The position numbers were made by a program, and so were the translations under genes. Positions 1 to 10,306 of a stretch of 64,000 nt of DNA are shown here, in pieces. Source of the stretch: Lonicera japonica (lineage: Eukaryota; Streptophyta; Magnoliopsida; Dipsacales; Caprifoliaceae); the NCBI GenBank assembly GCA_021464415.1, contig CM038469.1:970501-1034500 (forward strand), given 5' to 3'. The stretch's first letter is position 1, and each line of letters begins with the position of its first letter. Under the pieces are notes generated by a model. It was not told the origin of the DNA. It saw only the letters and a program-made list of their open reading frames with translations, and did no database searches.

Positions 1-350
1 TATAATATTTCTATATCTATTGGCAATATATTTGCATTGGTGTAGAAGGATAGAAATGATGGTCTCCAATGGTAATCTATATTCTTCCATTTCTTCCTTA
101 CTTTGTCATCTATTTAAGAAGAGAGAGAATTAGTGGGTATGACAACAACCAATAAAAAATTGCCATGTCACATAGAAAATTTCTATTACCATTTTTACAT
201 GTAGAAATGGTGATAGAAATTCCCAATCCTACTAGACTTCCACCTAGGATAGAAATGGAGATAGAAATGCCCATTGGAGAAGATTTTTTCTATTATTCAT
301 ATCTATCATAGAAATTTGTTTGTGTAGAAACACCATTGGAGATGGCCTAA
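1..350. mobile_element. Right part of a Tourist/Harbinger-like MITE, cut by the window start
   Basis: The block ends at 332-347 with ACCATTGGAGATGGCC followed by TAA. The reverse complement, GGCCATCTCCAATGG, is a common start of plant Tourist-like MITEs, and TAA fits their 3-bp target duplication. The inside is AT-rich and repeats 'atagaaat'-type words, with no coding potential. The left end lies outside the window, so length and duplication cannot be confirmed. The MITE at 40540-40989 has a similar terminus. Confidence 0.55.
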
Positions 351-2335
351 GACTCCTACGTGCGTGCATGTATGAGAGAGAGTAGAATATATACATATAC
401 GCCCATGAAAGAATCCTTTGCAGAATGCCCACTTGGGAGAGGTGGAAGAGTGAGTGAATTATCAATCAGGTAGCATTGAAGAATATCTTATCTTAGCTAC
501 TAAAAGGGTGAGGAAACTTTAGCACTTGGTCTTCATATCTCTAGTAGATGTCCGAGTAAAGCAAACCAAAGCAAAGCAATGTATATATATATATGCCCAC
601 TTGAAGCCACTATGTTCTGTCATATCATATCCTCAACCGTACTTTCTTCCTTCACTGGAAAAGTACGTACAACAGATCACAAATGTACCATATTACCAGT
701 ACCTCATACCTCCTCAATTACTAGATAGTAAGTTTATACTTTAGGTTAATTTCATCTAAACCATCCTTAACTAGTTAGTATGTAGTAATGCATAGACACA
801 TACATCCGAACTTCCAAATTATTTAATGATCTGAGTATAGAAATGGATCGTTGTTCCTCGCTCTAAATACTTCAAAATCAAACATTTAAGCCCCTTTCTT
901 GAATTTGTTGTGTATAGTATAAGCATGTTTGTAAGTAACACTATATATATATACTATGTGTGTCATTCAACATAAAGTAAAACATTGCACATATATACTG
1001 TTAAAGATATAGAAAATATATATATATATATATATTAACATACAATGGGTACACAATATACAAGCATGGCAAACACAGAACACATACAAACAGATGTAAA
1101 CCCACAATGTAAACAGGAGATAAATGAACACACTTTAAACTACAATAAAATGAAATGGTTACTCACTTGAACAAAATTTATAGAATAATTTGAGAAGAAG
1201 ATTGATTAAATCCGAGCCCTGTAAATACAGTCTCCTTAAAGCAATTTTGTCCCTCTCTTCGGTGCTAAGATTTCGATGAACAATTGCTTCCCAGGATAGA
1301 ACGGATTCGCTTTGTATTGGTAGCACACCCAAACACAAAACCAATGAACTCAAATGTGATGTATTGCTTGAACTTTTAGAGAGAGAGAGATCGTAATTTT
1401 TTTTTTCTCTCTTTTGTCTCTTTTTCTTTTCTATATAAAGAAGAGACAAGTCTAAAAAATAGAGAGCAAGAGTAAACAGACAACAACGGACAAAATTTTT
1501 AAAAGGAAGTTGAGACCCTTGGACAATAACTGCAACTCTTGGACAATAACTGCCGGAGCAAAAGGGTTGTGACTATTGGTCACTAACTGACAAGATAACA
1601 TAGGATAATAAACTAATTCTCATTCATTTTTTTTTATTTTTTTTTTCAACATATACCATACGCATAAGGAGCAGTTAACTACAGAGTATAGGTTATGTTA
1701 CAAGTTGCGAATGCATGTGGTGTGTGTATCAGATTGTTTTCGTTCTTTCCTTGATACGTTCTAACGAAAAAGAGAAGTAGTGCACACCCGCTTATTTGCC
1801 TTCAACTTTCTTTTGATTTGACTACACGAGAGACTAGCTACCCATAAGGTGTTGAAAAAGACACCAAACTTATCCATTCAATAGACCCCCCAGCGACTTC
1901 AACATCTTTCATCCCTGCATTCCACGAAGGTAGGGATGGAACAAGAATATATGTAAAATTAAGTAAAGTAAGGAAAATTCCTCTTGCCTGTATTATTCAG
2001 GAAGCAATATCGAATTAAATAAGATCTAACAATCAATGAGATTCCTTTTAATCTTAAAGTCATTTTAGCATAAAAAATGATCAGCTAGTTTGATACATAA
2101 AAGGACCCACCTGGATCACTTGTAAATAAATATCAGAAAAAAATATTCTTGTTTAAGTAGTGAAAATCTACTTAATTAATTGGTAACCCAATTAAACCTT
2201 GTCACCGCACTTATTACTACTTGCTACATTGAAATATACTGTTAAGGTAGCTAGAGAGGAATATAATCATGCATCCTAAAGACGATTATGCCATATATAA
2301 CTTTTAATAATGCTACAAAATAAACTTACTTCTCC
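351..2335. other. Intergenic, AT-rich; no supported gene
   Basis: The stretch contains (TA)n near 1018-1034 and several T/A runs. A 96-codon ORF on the minus strand (1159-1449) follows a TATATAAAG-like box and a CT-rich leader near 1380-1440. It matches no family I recognise, so I do not call it a gene. It could be a short transcript promoter. Confidence 0.4.
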
Positions 2336-2413
2336 ATATCTTGCTAAGCACTTAAAAGCTAGCTGTTAACAAATATATCTTGCTAAGCACTTAAAAGCTA
2401 GCTGTTAACAAAT
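2336..2413. repeat. Perfect 39-bp tandem duplication upstream of the 155-aa gene
   Basis: Positions 2336-2374 and 2375-2413 are identical. The unit starts ATATCTTGCTAAGC and ends AGCTGTTAACAAAT. It lies about 150 bp upstream of the TATA box of the next gene, so it doubles whatever promoter elements it contains. The identity suggests a recent event. Confidence 0.9.
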
Positions 2414-2560
2414 AATTGGAGTTTATAAAGATCTGGAATTAGAAACTGAAATCTGAAAGGATACAAAGTTTGTATTTAGATAGCTAATTAAGGGACCACA
2501 TGCACACTCATCTAGAGATTTCTTCCTGTCTATCTTACACACTTTAATTTCCACAAACAT

Positions 2561-2568
2561 TATAAATA
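2561..2568 (+). promoter_or_regulatory. TATA box (TATAAATA) of the 155-aa gene
   Basis: TATAAATA lies 69 bp upstream of the ATG at 2637 and would place transcription start near 2590-2600. It is preceded by a cytosine-containing, otherwise AT-rich promoter. Confidence 0.6.
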
Positions 2569-2636
2569 GACCCGTCCTTACACTTAAACAACTCAGAGAC
2601 TAGCTAAGCCTATCTAGGTGAAAGTACTGAAATTGA

Positions 2637-3104
2637 ATGGAGTCAAATCGCAAGCGCAAAGGTTTCATGAAAGGAAAGCTTGTGATGTCTTTCTATAGAG
2701 CAACCAAGCCTTCTTCAACTCCTCACCAATATAACGGCAAGGTGGTCAAGCCGACGACTCACCCTCTTGCTTCTTCCATTGCCTCAGTCGGTTATATTGT
2801 TAACCAGGACAAGGTGGCCCCTCAACAAAAGCAGACCATGTTTTCTTCTAATAATTCCACTGCTGCCTCTGTGGGGTTCATCGTTAACCAGGAAATGGTT
2901 AATCCTCAACCTAAACAGAGAGTCTCGTTTATTATGCCGGATAATGGACGTGACTCTTATGGCATGTTTGATAATCCCTACGGCATAGCTGGTGATGAGG
3001 GTGTTGATATGAAAGCTGCGAGTTACATTTCTTGTGTTCAAGAGCGGTTTAGGCTTGAACGAGCCAACTCGGAACGTAAGAAGTTTCAAGACATGACGAA
3101 ATAG
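2637..3104 (+). CDS. Plant-specific 155-aa protein of unknown function
   Basis: This is a single-exon ORF of 155 residues with a good promoter context (TATA at 2561). The N-terminus is basic (KRKGFMKGK). Residues about 45-100 hold two copies of a short repeat of the form SVG(Y/F)IVNQ-x2-V-x-PQ-x-KQ. The C-terminal 35 residues (GVDMKAASYISCVQERFRLE and a charged tail) are predicted helical and look like the conserved end of small plant proteins. The motif faintly resembles the DUF761 C-terminal helix, but that is a guess. There is no signal peptide, membrane segment or known catalytic motif. No function is proposed. Codon use and the sensible promoter make it a real gene, while family assignment stays open. 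Confidence 0.75.
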   Translation: MESNRKRKGFMKGKLVMSFYRATKPSSTPHQYNGKVVKPTTHPLASSIASVGYIVNQDKVAPQQKQTMFSSNNSTAASVGFIVNQEMVNPQPKQRVSFIMPDNGRDSYGMFDNPYGIAGDEGVDMKAASYISCVQERFRLERANSERKKFQDMTK

Positions 3105-4691
3105 AAATTGCTAATTAATATCTGGTTTGTATTAGTGGTGCTCTTGAGGAATTAGGGGTACCCTTGTTTTGGAAATATAGGTCCATTAATTTAGCCTGGA
3201 ATGTTGTTAAGGTTTGTTTCGTTTGGGTCATGGGAAATCTAGATCTAAAGCACGAAGTTGCATTAATGTGTGTTGTCCTCCAATTAATAATAAATTTTCG
3301 TACTTTGTTGGAAAGTCAATCTCCCTTTTTTTTGTTTCTGCACTTTATACTATCAATGTTATGTATCTCTTCAAAAACAAAATTATGAATCAAGAACAGA
3401 AAAGGGAAGACCTGAGGCGAAAACTTTCTTTGCACAGTTAATTTTCGTAGTGACGAGCTGACTTAAAGTACAAGAACTGAAGAAGGGGCAAAACTAAGGC
3501 AACTGATAATAATATTCAGAGTGATAAGTTTAATGAATGTGATGCATGTTACAAAACAGCTGGTAACCAAAGCACTAGCTAGCTTGTTACCGGTCTAAGA
3601 CTGGAGTAACATCTATAGTTAGATTTACTTGGGCTGCTTCTTAAAACCAGAGTAACATGTTGAAACATAAGGAAAAAGACAATCCTAATTAACTTTAGGA
3701 TTTCAGTCGTCCAATTTCCTCAGGCCTCTCCCACCGCTTTCACTTCCCTCTTTCTCGGGATTTATTTCAGTCGCCTTGTGTTCTCTTTTCTAATCTTTAT
3801 TAGTCATCTTCCAGTTTGTCTCCATACTGGATTTGTATTGTTATTCTTATTACTATCATAAGATTTTGGATATTTATTTTATAGAATTTTCTAACTATCT
3901 ATTGAGAGGAGAAAAAATGCCAACTTTTCAATATTAATTATATGTATTACACTGAATAATTATAACACAAAATGGATATATGTACTACGATACGAAGTTA
4001 TAAACTACAAACAAATTATATAATTTTGTATTGTCATATCCGCCCTTGTTTGCATATGTTTCTTTTATATGTCCTCCTACGGGGTGTGGTGTTTACATTT
4101 ATATGATACTAGTATGCTAGTCTATGGCACAACACAATCGTTTACAATTATCTGGATGCAGAATGCCTTCATTTGGTTTTATTAATTATATTTTCATTTC
4201 CTTGAGCCGTATAAAAACCATCTAATTAGATTCCTTGATTGCCCGTCTGGCAGTTTCTGCAGAATAATCTGCAGAACCAACTCATGCTTGTTTATATTCA
4301 GGCTTTAGTGGTTTTTTAATTATCATAAATTCAAAAAATACACACATGTATATCAATCATAGTTCCAAAAAGTGCTAGGACTGCCTAGGCGCGTGCTAGG
4401 GGAATTGTTTTTACTCACAAGAGTTCAAACTTTAAAAAATACCTAGTCTAGGCCTGCCTATCAGTAAATCAAACTTTGTATACATAAGAGTTGTCCAACC
4501 AAGAATTTCTCATCATTAATCAGAAACAACATAAGTAGTAAAAGGGAAAGAAAAGATTGAAAAGCAAAGTTCCCACACTGCGAAGTCACGCAGTCTAGTG
4601 CGTTGATTCCTTTTAGAAGACTGCGCATATAGGAGAATAATATAGGAAGAAGCATTGTGTGGAGAACAAATGGCGAGATGTGGGGTTAGAC
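3105..4691. other. Intergenic between the 155-aa gene and DUF3339 gene 1
   Basis: The stretch holds the presumed 3' UTR of the 155-aa gene and AT-rich DNA. A short palindromic motif near 4380-4400 (CCTAGGCGCGTGCTAGG) is of a kind often seen in plant repetitive DNA. No ORF with recognisable similarity was found. Confidence 0.4.
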
Positions 4692-4901
4692 TTAGCCGGA
4701 GGAGATGTGGACACCAATGGCGATGAGGAAGATTGTGATGAGACCGAAGAAGAGGATGCTGTGGACCAGTATAGAGACACCGCTTGTCTGCATGTTTGTG
4801 AACTCGATCACCCTGCTCTTCCCCGGGAGCTGGAACAACAGCCCTGGCGTCAACACTACAAACAGCACCAACCCTATTACCACTGGTCCCCAATCTGCCA
4901 T
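4692..4901 (-). CDS. DUF3339 family micro-protein, gene 1
   Basis: The 69-aa protein starts MADWGPVVIGLVLFVVL. I chose the MADWGP methionine (4901) rather than two codons upstream because the family begins at M-x-DWGP. It has two hydrophobic segments (about residues 5-20 and 44-64) separated by the conserved PGLLFQLPG...IEF..MQTSG loop, which is the full-length layout of Pfam DUF3339. These are small plant membrane proteins of unknown biochemical role. The minus-strand promoter shows TATATATT at 4955-4963. There are four relatives in this window (25.3, 27.5, 49.2 and 52.2 kb). The sequence is complete and intronless. Confidence 0.9.
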   Translation of the reverse strand: MADWGPVVIGLVLFVVLTPGLLFQLPGKSRVIEFTNMQTSGVSILVHSILFFGLITIFLIAIGVHISSG

Positions 4902-5362
4902 GATCACTCACTACTTGCTGCTGCTACTACTACTACTCTCTATCTCAAGTGCTTGAATATATAGAGAAAACAAGCAAGCAAGTAAACCTTATGCAAAGTG
5001 CAACAAGATATATATAACGAAGGAGCGACAACAGATAGGGGACAATTAAACTCCACTCCAAATATAGAAGAAGAGATGAAATTTAAGGTAATAATGCTAA
5101 AGGACAAAAGAGAGGTCTGTCTCAAAACCGGCAAATGGCTTATGTGGAAGGAACCCAAACGGCGCATCTTTTGCTGCTTTGGACGGCTGCCTCCCTGAAT
5201 TGATTTATTATTTAAGAATTTGTGTATCTACATAGGGATTGCTACTATCTTATTTTAACATTGGTTTGACTTTAAGCATTCAGTATGCTTAGATTTACTC
5301 GACTCCTGAAAACTGAAATAATATATTTTTCTATTTTTTGTGCCTAATAATAACTCAGATCT
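4902..5362. other. Promoter side of DUF3339 gene 1 and flank of the giant MULE
   Basis: The stretch contains the minus-strand TATA-like box at 4955-4963 and (CTA)n-rich leader sequence. No other feature was seen up to the MULE target duplication at 5363. Confidence 0.4.
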
Positions 5363-5371
5363 CTAAAATAC
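5363..5371. repeat. Left 9-bp target-site duplication of the giant MULE (CTAAAATAC)
   Basis: CTAAAATAC here is repeated exactly at 23813-23821, directly outside the two inverted ends. Nine bp is the usual Mutator-superfamily duplication length. Confidence 0.8.
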
Positions 5372-5640
5372 CAATTTTTTAGATAACTATGCTCTTTTAT
5401 ATACTTATTTAGTAAAATAGAGTTGTTTTTAACTTATTTGTGAGAATATGGTACTTTTAAAATCGCGATTCAATAATGATATTTTTGTTGAAAAAACGCT
5501 ACTTAAGGTAGCGGTTTAAAAAAAATCGCATCTAAAACTGAGATTCAAGATATCTATTTTATGCATAAAATCGATTTTTGGTGTATTGATTTCAGGGATA
5601 AAAACGCTATAGTGTTCCGCATTTTTACACTTTTTCAAAA
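5372..5640 (+). repeat. Left terminal inverted repeat and subterminal motif array of the MULE
   Basis: The outer 100 bp align with the complement of 23710-23812. The inner part has repeated AAAACGCT / AAAATCGCG / AAAATCGATTTT words, also present in many copies in the right arm. A CT-rich leader-like stretch follows (about 5690-5780). Long TIRs with internal repeats and outward-to-inward promoters are typical of MULEs. Confidence 0.75.
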
Positions 5641-5934
5641 TCCCCTTTTCCTTCTGCGTTTTTACTCATTTTCCAAATCGATTAACTACTCCGTCGCAGA
5701 CACACGCCTCCTCTTTCCTCCATCTCCACTATCCTCCTTCCTCCATCACCGGCCGTCCTTCTTCCTCCGTCAGCGCTTTCGTTCTTGGTCTACTCCGTCG
5801 GCGCCTTGTCCAGGTACAAAATCTTCTCCCCTCTTCGTGGGAAACTTGATTGCTTTATTTTCATATACGATGTGCAGATGGTTGAAAATTTGTGTGCTTG
5901 TATGTGTGTGTGTATATATGAACTTGGTTAATTT

Positions 5935-6240
5935 GGGGGGGGGGGGGGGGGGGGGGGTTGGTGGTGGTTTGACCCTGAGGCTGGCTGGTTGTTTGGTGGT
6001 TTCAGTGGTCTCGGCCAGTGTTTGAGGTTCTGCGTGAATGGCTAATATGTATATATATTCGATATATATTAAATGTGACCCTTTCGGTGGTGGTTTGTGT
6101 GGTGGTTTCAGTGGTTTGGTGGTTTTGGAGGTGGTTTGGGGGTAGCGTAAAGTGTTTTGGTGGTGGGACTTGGGTAGTGGTTTAGGGATTTCGGTGGTTC
6201 TGTCAGTGTAGGGGTATGGCGGTGTAACGGTTCTGATGAG
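5935..6240 (+). repeat. 23-base G homopolymer and GGT/GGTTT-rich tract in the MULE left arm
   Basis: G runs unbroken from 5935 to 5957 and is followed by GGTGGTTT-like words up to about 6230. The + strand could form G-quadruplexes. The long homopolymer is also a spot where read or assembly length may be wrong. ORFs rich in glycine or proline here are by-products of the repeat. Confidence 0.8.
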
Positions 6241-7350
6241 TAGGGGATAACTTTTTTTTGGAGCCAACTTTGGTTGTAAATTTTGAAAAGCGGCAATTTG
6301 TATAACTTTTGAGATAGTGATGTTTTATATATGTTTGAGCTAGATTTTTAGTGGTCCCTCGGTTATAAAGTATCAATGATCAAATCTATATGTTGTCAAA
6401 TTTGCATATGAAAAAAAGGTCGGTTGCCCTCTAGAATAAAAATCATAGTATAACCAACTGAACCATTTGAAAAGTAATAAAATTTTATATTTAAGCAATT
6501 GACTAGATTTTTTTTTTGGCTTCAATTGGGAAAAAAAAAGTTGGTAGGTACGTTGCATACCTTTTTTTTAGGCACCCATATTTAAAAATAGATTTGCTTC
6601 TTATATGTTTGAGGAAAAAAATGATTAATTTCTCTTTAGTTTATATTTAAGTTAAATAGTTCGAAACTTATAAACAAATATGAGTAGATTAGAGATAATA
6701 ATTCTTGAATCCAGGTAGTGATAACTTACTAATTTTATTAGGGTGGTTTAATCAACAAGGGTGCATTCAAAATATTACAAATTAACGATGTAAGCTTAAA
6801 ATATGGGTGCTTTAATTAGTTTTTTAGGGTTCTTCTACCAACACCCAACAAAATGAACAGCTATATGGAATTTTTTTTTTCAAACAAAAAGAACATCTAA
6901 AGGAACAGTTTTTTATTTTCAATATTTTTTTGTTATGTTGCATACATCTATATGGATTTTTCCATTTTTTTAATATTTTTATTTTCATGCCATCACATAA
7001 ATTTTTGTGGTTTTTTTCCATTTTTTTTATAATTTCATGTTTTGTTAACATTAACACTATACCAAATTTACTACGTTAATAATTTACAAATTTGATAATC
7101 TTTCTTTATTTTTTAACTTTTGAATGGGGGTTGTGGGGCTTGTGGGGGTATTAATGGGTTTGTGGGGTTAACTGTTTGGATTTGTTTGTGGGGTTTGATT
7201 ATGGTTTGACTTGTATGAAGCAAAGTGGTGGGATTTGCCGGGTCTGTCGAGTTTGATTTGTATGAAGCAAACTAATAAGTTCAATAGATACATAAGAAAA
7301 TCTCAATACTTGTTTGAGCAATCTGATTTTGCTTTAGGTGGCAATCCTAA

Positions 7351-7660
7351 TATTTTATTTAATCTTAAAATAAGCTTAATTATGCTATCTTGAGAGCAGT
7401 ATATACTAAGGGGGATATATGAGAAGCTTTTATATAATATTTTATTTAATCTTAAAGTAAGCTTAATTATTTAATCTTGAGAGCAGTATATACTAAGAGG
7501 GATATATGATAAGCTTTTATATATAATATTTTTATTTAATCTTAAAGTAAGCTTAGTTATTTAATGTTGAGAGCAGTATATACTAAGGCTACCGTGAAGC
7601 TTTTATATATATGCTTTTATTTAATCTTAAAGTATGCTTAATTAATTGCGAAGCATTTAT
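7351..7660. repeat. Tandem repeat of about 88 bp, roughly 3.5 copies
   Basis: Units begin at about 7351, 7438, 7527 and 7611, each with TTTATTTAATCTTAAAGTAAGC, and the first three continue into GAGAGCAGTATATACTAAG. It is non-coding and lies between the MULE left end and the zf-GRF ORF. Confidence 0.8.
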
Positions 7661-7767
7661 ATATACACACAGAGTCACATATATATACACAAACTTTTTT
7701 AATTGCAAAGTAGCCTTCTTGTTTAAAAGTAATATGAAACTATATTTGTGTTTTATTTTTCGCATAA

Positions 7768-8205
7768 ATGTCTTTAAACTCTGGTTCTAGTTTTAGAGAA
7801 TCATGTTCATATGTCACTTGTTTTTGTGGAGAGCCTGCTCCAATTAGAGTGTTATGGACGTAGAGAAACCCAGGTCGGAGATTCTTTGGTTGCAGGAGTT
7901 ATGGTAATAATGGATGCAACTTTTTCGACTGGGTTGACAAGGAAAAAACTATTCAGGAAGAGGTGAAATAAATTTACAATCAAATAAGGCACATAGCGGT
8001 CCAAAAAGAAGATCGGAGGGCAGTTGCCAAAGGGGTTAAAGACTTGAATAATCGTTTGTTAAAGGGCATAGAAAGGGAGAGGGAAAAGAAAGAAGGACAA
8101 AGGAAGTACGAGCAATGCAAGAAATCACTCAAGTGTGCAAGGAATAAGATTTATTTGCTTCTGTTCCTATTTGTTGTGTCAGTTTTATGTAATTTGTTTT
8201 ATTAG
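7768..8205 (+). pseudogene. zf-GRF / coiled-coil / membrane-anchor protein of the MULE, two stops
   Basis: From ATG 7768 one frame runs 145 codons to TAG at 8203-8205. Residues about 18-60 match the GRF zinc finger pattern: CFCGEPAPI, then NPGRRFFGC, then GCNFFDWVD. Next comes a Lys/Glu/Arg-rich helix likely to form a coiled coil, then a C-terminal hydrophobic segment (IYLLLFLFVVSVLC). This order is that of plant proteins annotated as At4g04775-like. GRF fingers are thought to bind single-stranded nucleic acid. Two in-frame stops (one within the finger just before RNPGRR, one at EEVK*) break it. It lies between the left end and the PMD ORF on the same strand, so it was probably co-transcribed or co-mobilised with PMD. 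Confidence 0.75.
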
Positions 8206-8472
8206 CCAGTGTAGACTTATGGCTACTATTGTTATGTAATTTTTTAGTATATGTATGTGTTTGGAACTTGGCTAACTAACTATGTAAGGATGCTAAATTA
8301 GTTATTGCCCATGCAATATGTAATGCGAGATTATAATGCAATTTTTTTTTGTAATGAATATATGTGTATTAATTATGCAGTTTGTTAAGTTATGTACACA
8401 TATGTACGCGTTAATATGCATTGTTTCTTCTTTTATATCTATTTAATCGGTACATGAAACATGTATTTGTCG

Positions 8473-9407
8473 ATGGATCCTGGTCTTATGGATCGCCATG
8501 TCTTATATTTACAGGATCAACATCGGTCTTCTGCTATATGGGCTGGCGATGATCCTGCTTTGTTGGAGCCACGTAAGAGCGCTGCTGAGTTTAGTGGGCT
8601 TGATGGATAGCAAATTATTCTTCCTGAAAGAGTACATCGTGTATTACTACGAGCAGATTTCTACGGACTGTACCGCATAGGGCACATCGAGTACGATCAC
8701 GCACTGATTACGGCTATGGTAGAGCGATGGCGACAGGAAACGCACACGTTCCATCTACCAGTTGGGGAGTGCAGTATCACACTCCAGGATATTGCTGTAC
8801 TGATTGGATTACCAGTTGATGGCCATGCAGTTACTGGCCCTCAATTGGATGCCCCTCCAGCTGACGTTTGTGAGCGTGTATTGGGCATCTGACCACCGGA
8901 CCACGCTCTCAGGAGTTTGAAATTGAAGCTTTCTTGGGTAGCAGATACATTTGGAGAGATACCTGCCCATGATGCTGATGATGTTATTGTCGAGCGATAC
9001 GCACGTGCATGGATTATTAAATCGCTAGGCAATTCTATTTTGGTTGATAAGTCCTCTGCATATGTCAAAGTTTCTTTACTCCCACTACTTCAAGATTTAA
9101 ATACGGTGGGCCATTATAGTTGGGGTAGCACGGCACTTGCGGTGTTGTACAGGGAGATGTGTCGAGCCACGTGCATAGGATCAAAACATATTACCGGTCC
9201 ACTCATCTTGTTACAGGTATACAAGGCTAAATTTCTAATTTTTAATCTTATATTTTGAATTTATATGTTCAATAATATATTGTGATTTAATTTTTGCTAG
9301 TTATAGTGTTAGGATCGATTATCACATATTTGCCCTCGTCGCTTCGATGTAGCTATTGCTGAGGAGGAGGTCATTCATTTAATTGATAGACCACCGCATG
9401 GAGCCAG
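8473..9407 (+). pseudogene. Plant mobile domain (PMD, MAIN-like) gene, 5' part, decayed
   Basis: I use the MDPG methionine at 8473 (an in-frame ATG also sits at 8461). Exon 1 runs 8473-9216 in one frame and shows PMD hallmarks: LYLQDQHRSSAIW, LLRADFYGLYRIG, ALITAMVERWRQETHTFHLP, GECSITLQDIAVLIGLPVDG and HYSWGSTALAVLYREMCRA. An 84-bp intron (GT 9217, AG 9300) precedes exon 2 (9301-9407, SHICPRRFDVAIAEEEVIHL), which ends at a GT. Stops occur at 8608 (TAG), 8890 (TGA) and twice at the start of exon 2, where the family has Trp (TGG to TAG). PMD proteins include host silencing factors (MAIN, MAIL1) and many transposon-borne copies; this one lies inside a MULE. The downstream half is displaced to 17448. 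Confidence 0.85.
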
Positions 9408-10306
9408 GTTTGTTGAATTGTTATTTTGCACGCACTCACTATCATTATGCATTATCGCGAGTGTGAATTTACCCTATCAACCTCGGGACCAAAGTCGTGA
9501 CTAGGCCGTGGACTTGCGGGTCTACACTAGCCAAAAGCGCATATGACCACTCTCCTTGACCAAGTACCAAATTGAGGTATATCGAGTGACGAGAACACTC
9601 AGGTACCCAGAATGTATATCAAAAGGTCCTTGCACGTACTCGCCCTTGGGGTATATAGCAAGACCTAGCCAAATAGGAGGGAGCCTTAAACCTTACCATT
9701 TTCAACCACGCTTGCATGTAGGATGCGTCAGCCTAGTACACATGAATTTCTGCATGTTTTCTTGACCGTCGATCGTGAGATTAGTGAACAAAAGGTCTTG
9801 TCATACATACCAACTCTTGGTTTGGCAAGTACGGCCGGAGGCTGTCCAACCCCGTCCGTAGAAATCCCTCACTAAAACTCGTTAGTGAGAATTTTCATGT
9901 CACTATTTTCATGAAAAACAACTCTAAGAGGAGAGAACTTCCCAATTTTTTAAAAAAATATTTTTCAAAATATTTTTGAAAAACTGAGTCATTTTTCAAA
10001 ATTAATTTTTCAAAAATTAATTTTTAAAATCAAAAGGTTATAAGGGCACCCTGGGAATTCATATTCCTACCCTAAACCTATCCACGGGGCTCTCAAGTTG
10101 TTGCTGTCGGTCTGTTTTTGCCTTATCACCAAAAAGTGATTTTCGATTTTATTTTCCTGTCGAGTCACAGTTTTTCGAGAATTATGCAACTCATGGCAAA
10201 ATATTAATTTTTCAGTCAAATCTCCGACTTCTTTCTCCCCATTCTTCTCCACACTCAGATTTTTTTTTGCACCAGACGATTCACAAGATCATACTTACCA
10301 CCGATC
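9408..10306 (+). other. PMD intron start joined to the 5' flank/leader of a Ty3/gypsy element
   Basis: PMD similarity stops at the intron beginning at 9408. The foreign sequence probably starts at about 9440-9465. It is not similar to the LTR at 15963-17447, so a matching 5' LTR is not visible. From about 10050 to 10306 the sequence looks like a leader running into the gag ATG at 10307. The exact junction cannot be set. Confidence 0.45.

Noticed and set aside
1159..1449. 96-aa minus-strand gene
   Set aside because: A promoter-like CT leader is present, but the protein is low-complexity at its N-terminus and matches no family.
4516..4964. ORFs overlapping DUF3339 gene 1 in other frames
   Set aside because: The minus-strand DUF3339 frame explains the conservation; the others are shadows.
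5345..5353. TAATAATAA as MULE target duplication
   Set aside because: It is not repeated at the right end, whereas CTAAAATAC is repeated exactly and adjoins both inverted ends.
5561..6296. Glycine/valine-rich and proline-rich ORFs on both strands
   Set aside because: They are produced by the G homopolymer and GGTGGTTT-like repeats in the MULE arm and carry no conserved domain.
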